From assembly GCF_023343835.1 (NCBI RefSeq), contig NC_064434.1:15171505-15235504 (forward strand): a stretch of 64,000 bases of DNA, read 5' to 3'. The translations under genes were made by a program, and so were the position numbers. Positions 13,401 through 22,500 of the stretch are shown here, piece by piece (position 1 is the first letter of the stretch; each line of letters begins with the position of its first letter). Source of the DNA: Lagopus muta (taxonomy: Eukaryota > Chordata > Aves > Galliformes > Phasianidae). Below the pieces are notes generated by a model. It was given only the letters and a program-made list of their open reading frames with translations, was not told the origin of the DNA and ran no database searches.

Positions 13401-16400
13401 CCTCCTTTAGTGTTTTCGAGCGAAGTTGATGGATTGATTGTTTTAAGGCCATTTCAAACATTTGGCTGAGAACTGTGGAGGAATTACAGCTTGAGATTCA
13501 AAGTCAGATGCTTCTGAATAGCCTGGGTAATTTTTATATATAGATATATATATATTTATATACAGATAGATATATATATTTATATATATATTAAACTGAT
13601 ATATATATATATAACTGATTGAGAAATATAGCCCTATTTCATTAATTGAGTTTTGGAAATTCAAAACGTAGTTTTACATCTCAGAGTTATGCATGTGATG
13701 ATAAGCTCTGAAGCTTTGGAAGCTCTTTTGCATCCTCCAAAAATGAGCTTCATTTTGGTGGATTGTCTACAAAACTGAAACAAAAACTTCTATGTTTAGA
13801 AAAAGGGAAGGTACAACCTCCCTTCCTGGGGGAGTTTATACATATATTTCATAGCTGATAGAACTGTTTCTGATTTTTCTATTTTGAATTTGGAACAACT
13901 GAGCTGTTGAGGGCTTTGCACTTTGTCCTACCCAGAGCAGGCTCCCATCCAGGAAGAACACGTTATTTTGTGTACAAATGCATTTCTTTTGTTCTTCCAC
14001 ACTTCTTGGAAATGCCCAGAAGCTGGCAACGTTATCAGGGCAACTTGGGTGTCATGGATCTGAGATATGAATAACTTCTACCAAAATCTTGCCAAAGCTC
14101 TAGATACATGAAACATCCTTACAGTATCCTGGAGGGCAGCAATAGTGCTGCCCTGTATTTCTGTGCTGTGATGACTGTGTGTAGCTCCCTGACTGATCTT
14201 GTGGAAAAAATGGGGGGGTACTGATATAAGTACCCAGTGAATCCAAGTAACTGAGGAGCTGTATTTCCAATCATCTTTGTCATATGCTAAGCCAAGAATC
14301 TTTTCAGACAGGAGAATCTTAAGTTGTGTCTGGGATACTTGAAAAAATACATAAATAACCAATAAGGACTGAACTAACTGTTAAAATCACTGGAATCTTG
14401 GAATAAAGATGCATTTGAACTTGATTAACGCTTCATAGTCCTGGTTTTTATGTTGTTTTCTTAAATAATGTGATTTAGGAGAGTTATTATTTTTCACATT
14501 GGCAGGTCTCAAGATGCTGTGGTTTTTTTCTGATATAAATACTATAATAAACGTTTCTCAGGATATTAATATTCTGATAGCAGTTACAAATGCCTGTGCA
14601 TTCTTATTCTCATTTCTTAATTTCCTTTGGCTTGTTGCAGTGCATATTGTGAAATTCTGGGCATACTGAGTTTTTGAACAGATCTTTTATGTGCACCTTC
14701 TTGCTTCTTGCAGGGAGGAGGAGCAGGTGCAGGACCAACCACAGGAGTTTCACATGTCTCTCTGAGCACAATGAGTGTGGAAGCTGTATGTGAGAAGCTA
14801 AAGCAGATAGATGGTCTGGACCAGAGTATGCTGCCTCAGTACTCTGCAATTATAAGAAAGGTATCAGCTGAATTTAATTAGTGTGTTTAAAACCATGGTC
14901 ACTGACATGGAAAAGGAAATATTTAGCTGACACTTTTGGAGGCATTCACTGTAACGTGTGGAGTATCAGAACAACTTAATTTCTATACATGCTACGTTTG
15001 AAGAATGTTTTTAAGGCAAGCATGTATTTCTCAGAGAAAAGGCTCTCTTAAAAACAAACTAGAAGAAGAGCACAAAAACGTACATGCTGATGAGACTGCT
15101 TATTTTGAGAAAAGAAGCAATAAAAAATGATTTTTAAATTGTTGTATTTAGATAAATAGCATTGTAAATGGGTTCTAAATCCAGTTAGCAGCTTTTTTTT
15201 TTTTTCCTGAAAAACTGGCACATCTCTTTTGTTGTGAGTGATGAGGATACAGTTTCATTTCCCTGCTACCACATTCCATGCTTATTTGATTCAGAACAAA
15301 GCCACTGTACATTTTCCTGTTACTGGCTCAGTATTATTAAAATATTTTCATTATTCCATGAAATGCAGATGATTCTTCTCCATCAGCAATCTCAATAAAT
15401 ATTCTTCTTTAAAAAAAAAAAAAAAAAAAGTTTTTATTACGTAGGATTGGATTTAGGAGTGGTGTTGGTAAGCTTTACCAGTAGTCCCCATCAGCGTGTC
15501 TGGTTTTATCTTTCTGGTCTGTTACTTTTACACCACAGGTCTGTGTCAGTAATTTACATTATTTAGTTTTACTGTTTTAGGCAAATATAAATGGCCGTGT
15601 CTTGGCTCAGTGCAACATTGATGAACTGAAGAAAGAAATGAATATGAATTTTGGTGACTGGCACCTGTTCAGGAGCATGGTAAGACTTCTTCAGAATTCC
15701 AGGACATCATAAATCAGTCTTTTCTGTTATTAACCACTTTTTTGTACGCACTGCTATCCCAATAGCAGCTCATTTTATATTTATCATCTTAAAGCATGTA
15801 TGCATTTATTATTTTGTTATTTCATCATCTTGAGTATAGACAAGCAAGAGCTCGTTGCTTATAGGTTTGTGTCTTAGGTGATTGTGACCTTTGAAGATTT
15901 TTCCCCTCTTCTTTTAAGATCCATTTTTCATGCATGGGTTTCCTTTTCACTTTTTAAATTTGGCTCATGCATGGCACACAATTGCAGGAGAACAGTTTTA
16001 AATGAAACTTAAGTTAGATCAATTCAGTGAGTTAAATGGACAGTAACTTAATTGACACATACTTGTATTCAGTGCAACATTCTCATGTTGTGCTGTTGAG
16101 CATTTATAGATAGCTAATTTCCCTTCTTGCACTGCGAGTTCAGTGGCTTCAAGCTATGGCTTCAAGGTGCATCAGGGGAGATTCAGGCTGGACGTTAGGA
16201 AATAGTACTTCTCTGAAGGAGTGGTCAGGAAGTGGCACGGGCTGCCCAGGGAGGTGGTGGAGTCACGGACACTGGAGGTGTTCAAGGAACACTTGGATGC
16301 TGTGTTGAGGGACGTGGTTTAGTGAGAGCTATTGGTGATCCACCTTTTTTCTTTCTGAAAGGTCTAGGTCTAGACCTTTCAGGTCTGTAAATGTTTTTTC

Positions 16401-18409
16401 TTTGTACTTTTCCATTATGAGAACCACAGGCAACTACACTTTTACGGCTGAGTTACACATTCCTGTATGTAATGGAATTGTTCTTCATCAATTTTCAGAT
16501 TTTTTCTGACTATGTAATTAACTTTACACTCTCTCTCTTTTTTTTTTTCCCATGTGTGCGTTAAGATACTTGAAATGAGAACTTCAGAAAATCAGGCTGT
16601 TCAGGAAGATCCTCGAGGAGCAGCTGAGCATGTCACCAATGCGATTTCTCATGGCGAACTTGCTCGTCGTCCTGGGCATAGCACTGAGCTGCCTCACACT
16701 GAGCTTACGGGTCTTTCTGGTCAAGCTCCCTACACACTTAACTTCAGCTTTGAAGAACTCAACACAATTGGTCTTGATGAAGCTCCTCCACGCCACAGTA
16801 ACTTAAGTTGGCAGGTATTTAATAGCCAAATGTATTTTATATGCATACCGGTATAGTCCAGGGCTTTTTATATTCTTCGATATGGATGGGTCAAGAAGTA
16901 AGATTACTGGAACAGTTCAGTTAATTTCAGTTCTGTAAATGATTGTAGTAAGCAAATTTTAAGCACTGATAATGTCAATGGCATGAGCTATTCAAAACAA
17001 AACAAAAAATAATTTAAGCATGTGCTTGATGTTTCAAGTTATGCTTTGAGTTATGCTTTCAGTTACTTCATTTAGAGTGGTCAGTGAAAGACAAATAGTT
17101 CGTGTAATTGTTATCTCTTTCTCTTTTTTTGCTCCAGTCACAAACTCGCAGAACGCCAAGCCTTTCAAGTCTTAACTCTCAAGATTCGAGTATTGAAATA
17201 TCAAAGCTCACTGACAAGGTACAAGCAGAATATAGAGATGCATATAGAGAATATATTGCTCAGATGTCACAGTTAGAAGGAGGTGCCAGTTCCACTACTG
17301 TAAGTGGAAGGTCTTCCCCTCACAGTTCCAGTGCTTTCTATATGGGTCAGAGTACATCGGGGGGGTCCTTGCATTCCAGTGCAGAACAAGAGAAAGTAAA
17401 AGATGGTGAGCAGAAACAAGATGATGGAAGAAAGTCCTTCCTGCTGAAGAGGAATGATGTTATTGATTATAGTACTTCAGGTGTTTCTGCTAATGATGCA
17501 TCTCCTTTGGATCCTATTACTGAAGAGGATGAAAAATCCGATCAGTCTGGTTCCAAGCTTCTACTGGGAAAGAAGTCATCAGAAAGAACAAGCATTTTCC
17601 AGGCTGCAGATTTAAAGCTTAAGGGAGTTACTCTCCGGTATCAGAAGCTTCCAAGTGATGAAGATGAGTCAGGAACTGAAGAGTCAGATAACACTCCGCT
17701 TCTTAAGGAAGGTAAAGATAAGAAAACAGATGGAAAAGTAGACAAACAGCCCAAGTCTCCAGAACATGGATCTGAACCTATTAGAACCTTCATCAAAGCC
17801 AAGGAGTACTTGACAGATGCGCTTTTGGATAAAAAAGATTCTTCTGACTCCGGTGTAAGATCTAATGAAAGTTCTCCCAATCATTCTCTCCATAATGAAG
17901 GAACAGATGATTCACAGCTTGAAAAGGCAAATCTCATTGAGCTTGAAGATGACAGTAATAGTGGAAAGAGAGGAATTCCACACAGCCTTAGTGGCCTTCA
18001 AGATCCAGCTGTGGTTCGCATGTCGATTTGCTCAGAAGATAAGAAGAGCCCATCGGAAAGCAGCCTGATAGCAAGTAGCCCGGAAGAAAACTGGCCAGCC
18101 TGCCAGAAAGTCTATAATTTAAATAGAACCCCTAGTACAGTAACCCTAAATAATAACAGCGCTCCAAACAATCGAGCTAATCAAAATTTTGAAGAAATAC
18201 AAGGTATGAGGGATCCACCTCAGATTATCCTGAATCCTAGTGCAGGTTCCAATTCAACTGCCGTTCAGAATGAGAACCTGAAAAGTGTTGCTCACAAGCG
18301 GAGCCAGCGTTCGAGTTACACACGGCTTTCAAAAGATGCATCAGAGCTCCACACTGTCACTGCCTCAGATGGGGCTGGTTTTGGAGAAGAAAGAGAGAGT
18401 ATCCTTTAA
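1294..18409 (+). CDS. KIDINS220: KIDINS220 (ARMS), C-terminal part of the coding sequence in 8 exons
   Basis: Coding exons 1294-1472, 2549-2775, 6986-7093, 7964-8020, 14714-14860, 15581-15679, 16566-16814 and 17138-18409 join in frame. They give about 779 codons of the family's roughly 1,770 aa. Translation follows vertebrate KIDINS220 closely, for example [60 protein letters not shown] and the C-terminus GEERESIL. The family protein is a plasma-membrane scaffold with N-terminal ankyrin repeats, a KAP-type P-loop NTPase region and four membrane spans, all before this window. The part here is cytoplasmic: a juxta-membrane regulatory region, a proline-rich stretch, a SAM-like domain and a Ser/acidic tail ending in a PDZ ligand. 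It links Trk and ephrin receptors to Crk/MAPK signalling. The exons upstream are missing only because the window starts inside the gene. No frameshift or premature stop is seen. Confidence 0.96.
1473..2548 (+). other. KIDINS220: KIDINS220 intron with a CR1 close to its 3' end
   Basis: Runs from donor gtaagc to acceptor ttgttcttcag at 2538-2548. The first ~750 bases show nothing recognisable; the last third is the CR1 copy described separately. About 40 bases of unique pyrimidine-rich sequence remain between the CR1 edge and the splice site. Confidence 0.85.
2225..2505 (-). mobile_element. CR1 LINE fragment, 5'-truncated, in a KIDINS220 intron
   Basis: Reads as the complement of a CR1 3' region: the tracts gagcaccactgaaaagagcc, ctctcagcctctcctcacag and ccagaactggacacagt are typical. 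The element lies on the - strand, opposite to the gene. The terminal CR1 3' repeat is not visible, so both ends are approximate. It is non-coding. Confidence 0.85.
2549..2775 (+). CDS. KIDINS220: KIDINS220 exon: Ser/Pro-rich linker
   Basis: The acceptor cag is at 2546-2548 and the donor gtaaat starts at 2776. It completes the split Asp codon and reads [20 protein letters not shown], then a Ser-rich stretch, then [20 protein letters not shown] and NR, ending in phase 0. This matches the family linker after the membrane region. The reading frame stays open upstream into the CR1 by chance, but the splice signals and homology set the exon start at 2549. Confidence 0.95.
2776..6985 (+). other. KIDINS220: KIDINS220 intron, 4.2 kb, no element recognised
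   Basis: Runs from donor gtaaat to acceptor ttttccatag. It is AT-rich with short T and A runs only. I saw no CR1 or other known repeat. Positions 4558-4576 repeat 19 bases of the preceding exon's acceptor and first codons (see findings). Confidence 0.8.
6986..7093 (+). CDS. KIDINS220: KIDINS220 exon: proline/tyrosine-rich segment
   Basis: The acceptor tag ends at 6985 and the donor gtaagt starts at 7094. The 36 codons read [20 protein letters not shown], then [16 protein letters not shown], with phase 0 at both ends. This follows the mammalian segment PFFAPYLYTPRYYPGG with only a few changes. It belongs to the proline-rich region through which the family binds Crk-type adaptors (known for the family; not tested here). 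Confidence 0.94.
7094..7963 (+). other. KIDINS220: KIDINS220 intron, nothing else recognised
   Basis: An 870-base AT-rich intron from donor gtaagt to acceptor ttgttgctag. No repeat family or coding potential is seen. Confidence 0.8.
7964..8020 (+). CDS. KIDINS220: KIDINS220 57-bp micro-exon
   Basis: Acceptor gctag ends at 7963; donor gtaaat starts at 8021. The nineteen codons [19 protein letters not shown] match mammalian [18 protein letters not shown]. The exon is in phase 0 and a multiple of three, so it can be skipped without a frameshift, in line with the reported alternative splicing of this part of KIDINS220. It is too short to appear as an open reading frame of its own. Confidence 0.92.
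10200..11507 (+). mobile_element. CR1 LINE copy with decayed reverse transcriptase region
   Basis: Sense-orientation CR1 internal and 3' sequence. Translating pieces in shifting frames gives typical CR1 ORF2 blocks: [14 protein letters not shown] around 10889, then YLDLCKTL (family YLDLxKAFD) around 11099. A [12 protein letters not shown] catalytic block, where active copies have FADD, lies near 11360. Frameshifts and stops break it everywhere. It is 5'-truncated and ends near ccttccaatctaaccatcctg without a clear terminal repeat. It lies in the same orientation as KIDINS220, inside its intron. Confidence 0.9.
13534..13614. repeat. TA-rich microsatellite
   Basis: About 80 bases of imperfect (TA)n interrupted by tttata and gata units, in a KIDINS220 intron. 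Confidence 0.9.
14714..14860 (+). CDS. KIDINS220: KIDINS220 exon: Gly-rich linker and start of SAM-like domain
   Basis: Acceptor tgcag ends at 14713; donor gtatca starts at 14861. The 49 codons start with a Gly/Ala/Thr run ([11 protein letters not shown]). They continue into [20 protein letters not shown] and PQYSAIIRK, the first helices of the SAM-like domain. Mammalian KIDINS220 has [20 protein letters not shown] at the same place. The Gly-rich N-terminal part is less conserved than the rest. Confidence 0.94.
14861..15580 (+). other. KIDINS220: KIDINS220 intron with a poly(A) run
   Basis: A 720-base intron from gtatca to gttttag. It has a T run near 15192 and a 19-base A run at 15411-15429. 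No transposon body is recognisable around the A run. Confidence 0.8.
15581..15679 (+). CDS. KIDINS220: KIDINS220 exon: core of SAM-like domain
   Basis: Acceptor tttag ends at 15580; donor gtaaga starts at 15680. The 33 codons read [20 protein letters not shown], then [13 protein letters not shown], in phase 0. Residues GRVL and NFGDWHLF are typical of the KIDINS220 SAM-like fold and are almost unchanged from mammals. Confidence 0.95.
16155..16340 (+). mobile_element. CR1 LINE 3' fragment
   Basis: Sense CR1 tail: gattcaggctggacgttagg, the block around ggcacgggctgcccagggag and gaggtgttcaaggaacactt are standard CR1 blocks. It is short and lacks the terminal repeat, so it is an old truncated insertion. 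Confidence 0.85.
16355..16382. repeat. Perfect 12-bp inverted repeat
   Basis: ctgaaaggtcta and tagacctttcag are separated by four bases (ggtc), in a KIDINS220 intron just after a CR1 fragment. Confidence 0.95.
16566..16814 (+). CDS. KIDINS220: KIDINS220 exon: end of SAM-like domain and variable linker
   Basis: The exon starts at 16566 after acceptor ttaag and ends at 16814 before donor gtattt. The 83 codons open with ILEMR, the last SAM helix. A divergent linker follows ([17 protein letters not shown] and beyond), then the conserved block [28 protein letters not shown] with Ala for Thr at the first residue, and [10 protein letters not shown]. The linker is longer than in mammals at the TGLSGQ position. 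The start is set by homology, because mammalian FRSTVLEMR aligns with FRSM/ILEMR across the junction. Confidence 0.93.
16815..17137 (+). other. KIDINS220: KIDINS220 last intron
   Basis: A 323-base intron between donor gtattt and acceptor tttgctccag. No embedded element was seen. Confidence 0.9.
17138..18409 (+). CDS. KIDINS220: KIDINS220 last coding exon: Ser/acidic tail with PDZ ligand
   Basis: One open exon of 423 codons plus TAA at 18407-18409. It opens [20 protein letters not shown] and includes [69 protein letters not shown] and [20 protein letters not shown]. It ends [15 protein letters not shown] and [10 protein letters not shown]. The final ESIL is the family PDZ-binding motif, described as binding syntrophin-type PDZ domains. 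The kinesin light chain interaction region reported for the family should also fall in this tail, but I cannot place it exactly. The tail is rich in Ser, Asp and Glu, so it is probably disordered and multiply phosphorylated. Identity to mammals is high throughout. Confidence 0.97.
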   Translation, partial: SQTRRTPSLSSLNSQDSSIEISKLTDKVQAEYRDAYREYIAQMSQLEGGASSTTVSGRSSPHSSSAFYMGQSTSGGSLHSSAEQEKVKDGEQKQDDGRKSFLLKRNDVIDYSTSGVSANDASPLDPITEEDEKSDQSGSKLLLGKKSSERTSIFQAADLKLKGVTLRYQKLPSDEDESGTEESDNTPLLKEGKDKKTDGKVDKQPKSPEHGSEPIRTFIKAKEYLTDALLDKKDSSDSGVRSNESSPNHSLHNEGTDDSQLEKANLIELEDDSNSGKRGIPHSLSGLQDPAVVRMSICSEDKKSPSESSLIASSPEENWPACQKVYNLNRTPSTVTLNNNSAPNNRANQNFEEIQGMRDPPQIILNPSAGSNSTAVQNENLKSVAHKRSQRSSYTRLSKDASELHTVTASDGAGFGEERESIL

Positions 18410-19525
18410 AGAAACAAGGTTCAAACAGAGAGTGTCCACATATAGCTTGCTTGGAATTTGTTGTCAGTATGTGGTTACGTTAAGCTGTGTAGTTAAGTTT
18501 TCAGTACTGTACTTAGAAAATTTAGAAAATTATTTTCATTCATTCATTCTCTTGAAGAGAAGAAGTAATCTTTAGGACAAATTATTTCAGACCTTCCCTA
18601 CAAATTAAACTAATGCTTGTCAGCATGGAAAAACAATTCCTTAAGACGCCTTGCAAATGTTTGGTCAGAGGCATACGTTGCAGAAGTACATGCAATTTAA
18701 TCATTAAAATGTGATTTTATTTTTCTGTTGGGTAATACTTATCCCTCCAGAGCATTCCATTTAAATCTTATGTACTTACATACTTAATATTTTAATGCAT
18801 CTTTGCCATTTAACCTGAGTTGCCAGAAGATGGAATCTCACAGCCTGTGACATCTGTACCAAACTTTACATTAACTAGTGAAGTAAGGTGTGCAACATTT
18901 GTATGTTGAAATTTTGAGTGTTAAGGTACCTCTTTGGCTGCGTGTACACTTTCATTCACTGTGTGTTCAGTAATTGCAGTTGACTTTGTGAACTTTGGGT
19001 AGAATGGTGATAAGGTTTGTAAGGAGCGTTGTCCTGATGTGGTGTTGGAATTGGCAGTTATTTATAAGATAATGCCTTACCATTGACTTAGTAAATCAGT
19101 TATTTATTATAGGTACGTAATTTTGTAGTTACTGGTCTGAGTAGATGCAAACACCTAAGCTGTGTTAAAATATTACGAGGATCAAGTGTGAATGTGATAT
19201 CTGAACATAAGGAGTATCTGTTGCTGTGCATGATATTTCCTTGGTACAGTGTTCATCGTTTGGTTCCAGAAAGAAAAATGAGTAGTGTTTGCCATTTTTA
19301 AAGTAATATGTACTTTCTGGGATTTAGTTAGAGCTGTGTGGCAGCTTCTTTATTTCTGAAGTACAGTATTTGAAAGTTTTGATGTCATCCAAGTATCTCC
19401 TTGTTATTGTAGTAAATACCTGTACCGGTCCAGTGAAATCTGCATGATTACAGGGGAAGAATTGTTCAAACTAGACTCTGGTAGTTCAAAGAGAATTAAA
19501 AAATAAATTGTCCTCCTGGATTTGT
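18410..19525 (+). other. KIDINS220: KIDINS220 3' UTR (3' end uncertain)
   Basis: AT-rich sequence following the stop codon. The first well-placed AATAAA is at 19502-19507. Others at 20543-20548, 20764-20769 and 20960-20965 could serve longer forms. The family 3' UTR is usually 1-2 kb, so any of these is possible. I cannot choose between them without transcript data. Confidence 0.4.
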
Positions 19526-22500
19526 GTCCAAACTTCTGTTTACTGTGATATTTTGTTTCTTCTCTTGTTAAAAATGGTATGAGCATGTTGTTTCAATTAA
19601 AATACATCACAGATTTTAGATAAAGCAGCATTGTTATTAATACAACACTAAATAAGCATCAAATATAAAGATACGTTTGAAATATGAAAGATGTTTTTGA
19701 AAGAGTCTTTTGTGGAGAGCTGGCCTCATGTTAGGCATCATGCTGCTTGTGATGGTTGTGGGTGGTTCTGTGTAGCTCTGCTTCTGTCCTACTGCCATCT
19801 CCAAGAGTATTCCTCCAGCTTTTCTCAGAAGGTACTTACAAAAATGCAATAGGGGAAAATAATCTTCTTTATTTAAAGATATTCACAGTATTGATGAAAA
19901 ATAACAATTCTCTCAAGTCGCTTTGTCTGTTGAAGTCCTCAAATAATCCAAGTAGAGTAATTGTTACATTTCATACAGTTTTGAAATATTTCTATTCCTA
20001 AAAGTTTTCTAAGTCTTCATAAAATACCAAAATTGGGAAGAAATAGGCAATTGAATGAAAGCTCTTCAGTGTTTCCAAATTGTATTTATGTATCAATGTA
20101 ATGGCTTACCAGCACTAAAAAGCAGTCGTTCAGAGTGTAATATCTGTGTGAGATTACACTGGGCATAATGTTTGTTCTTCAGGTATCTCAGATAATGTCA
20201 CAGTAAAGAGTCAAGTAATAGGAAATTCCAGTGGAGGACTATGCAGTTATCAGTACTATGAATTAAATTGGTCTGTGAAAGTGATTTTTGGTCTGTGTGA
20301 ACTTTGCCCAGCATCGGATGAATGGTGGTTCAGTCCTGCCTCTTACCTGCTTTAACTGCATTATATTTGCATTTTATCTAATTAAATCTGCTCATGAAGT
20401 TATTGTCTGATAGGTTCCTTAGAGATCCTAGAATTAGCAGAACATAAATGCTTTGTAGATGATTCAAGGGCAGTATGCTACAAAAGCATACTAATAGGAT
20501 GCTAAGTATGATTGATACTTAGAATCTTCTGACTTAAAAATGAATAAACAGAGTTAATTGTTCTCCTTTGAAGTACCTTTGCAATTTTTTTCCTATACAG
20601 GTATAAGCAAACAGAAGAAAGAGTAGGGAGAGAGGAAAAGAGAGACAGAAGACAGAAATGGAATTCTTGAACTACAGCATAGTAGTAAGAAGTACATTAC
20701 TGTTTAGGTTTAATTAATTTGTTACATGTAGGTTATGAAAGAATAGCATTTGCAAGAATTAAAAATAAACTGCAGTTTCATTGCTGAAACTTGTTATTTC
20801 TGTACCACAGTTCCTATGGTTACTAGTTGCTTAGTTTGTTGCACAATTGTTGGAATTAAGGGACCATAAACAATTTCTAGTGTTGAAATATTAAGTGCTA
20901 GCTGTGGGACTTGGGGAGATCATGGAGCCCAAGAATTCCATGGAGAATGGATATAAATGAATAAAAACACAACTTCAAGCTTATTTCTGGTTCTCACCAC
21001 TTGCCAGAACTCTTGTAATGATAGGGTACATATCCATTCTAGTTTTGGATGAATGACTGCTACAAGAACTTTATTCTAACTGAAGAGTTTCACTTGGCCT
21101 CTTGTTCTGATGCCTTGTTAGGTTTGCATGGTAGAATGAAAATAAGTCGTTTTAAAGGGAAATATTGGATGCAGGTAACACTGTGGGGTTTACATAACTT
21201 TTATAGCTACTCACCAGCTTTTTACAAGGATGCAGTTCACAGGGAAGGGGGAGGAGGAAAATCTTACTTTCGGCTTTAAAAACTTGCTACAAAATAATGA
21301 TTGCTGAAATTCTTGGGGACTCCGGAAAAAGATTCCCATGTGAGGCCTGACCGGATCAGCCTGAGGTATCTGATCACCCTGTGATTTTTGTCGAAGCAGC
21401 AGAGTATTTACTTGGTGTTTTTGCAGGTTTTCAGTTCTTACTTTTCTGAAGTTTTCAAACACTGCTATTTTTTTTTTTTTTCTCTTATTTTTTTCTTACA
21501 ATAATCTTCAGAAATCAATCCAGGGGAACTCTTAGCATGGGGTTCTTATGATGAAAACTTGAGGCTTCTCGTGGTCTGGGCTTCAGGCGTTCACATCTGT
21601 CCATGGAATTCTTGAAGCCTTTGGTTGGTTTTTTTCCTTTTTTCTTTCTTTCTATATTTTTTTTTACAACTCTTACGGGAAGCTTTCTGAACATAATGGT
21701 AAGTCTATGTGAAGTTCTTTGTACAGCTATGAAAGCCACAGGCAGAGGATGCTAATAGCATTTGTTTTTCCTAGTCCAGCGTGTTGCACCCCATGGCCTT
21801 GAAGCTAGATAGCTTTACCAGCGATGACAGGTTTGTTTGGGTTTATAAATACATTACCAACAAGCTGCCAAGTAAAATAATACCTGGACATTTGAGGTTT
21901 CTCAGTTGAAAGTCACAATTGTGGTAAAATAGAAGTATTAATACCTAGTCATGAATTTTCAGACATTTAAGAGAAATATAACGTACTACTTATGTTGAAC
22001 ATGCTAAAGCTGTAACATGCTGATGTGATACCAGGAATGCAATGATAACTAATTAGTTGTCTTAAATAAAGATTGCTGCCAGTACGTTGGTGTTTTCTGT
22101 GCCAAATGATAGCTTTGGTGGGGAGAAGTTGAAGCAAGCTTCAGATTTGGTTAAGCAAAAAAAAAAAAAAAAGTACAGTTTTCTGTTAGCTTTAAGCATT
22201 GTTTTCTTGTTTTCCATATTAATAAATAAGGGCTTTTTCATCAGTACAAAGACAGTAGAGACAATTCTACTTAGCAGCCTTCTTTGTGAGAATATGGAAG
22301 AGTTTCATGAGCTTGACACGTTCTGACAGGTTGGGAGCTTCGAAAAGTCAATTCGAAATTTTAATATAAAGGTAAGTGATAAATATTTTCAAACAACTTC
22401 CAACAGAGCTAGGATTTCCAGAATATTAACTGGCTGGGGAAACCTACCTATCAGCTTTAAGATGGCTTTCGATGTTTTACATACAGTTAACAGTTTCATT

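Larger units (their letters stand above)
8021..14713 (+). other. KIDINS220: KIDINS220 intron, 6.7 kb, with CR1 and AT microsatellite
   Basis: Runs from donor gtaaat to acceptor gcttcttgcag. It contains a 1.3 kb CR1 (about 10200-11507), a TA-rich microsatellite (13534-13614) and an inverted repeat at 13080-13119. The rest is AT-rich with no recognised element. Confidence 0.8.
15680..16565 (+). other. KIDINS220: KIDINS220 intron with CR1 fragment and hairpin
   Basis: An 886-base intron. It contains a short sense CR1 fragment (about 16155-16340) and, just after it, a perfect 12-bp inverted repeat (16355-16382). It ends in a T-rich tract followed by gtgcgttaag, an unusual AAG acceptor. Confidence 0.8.
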
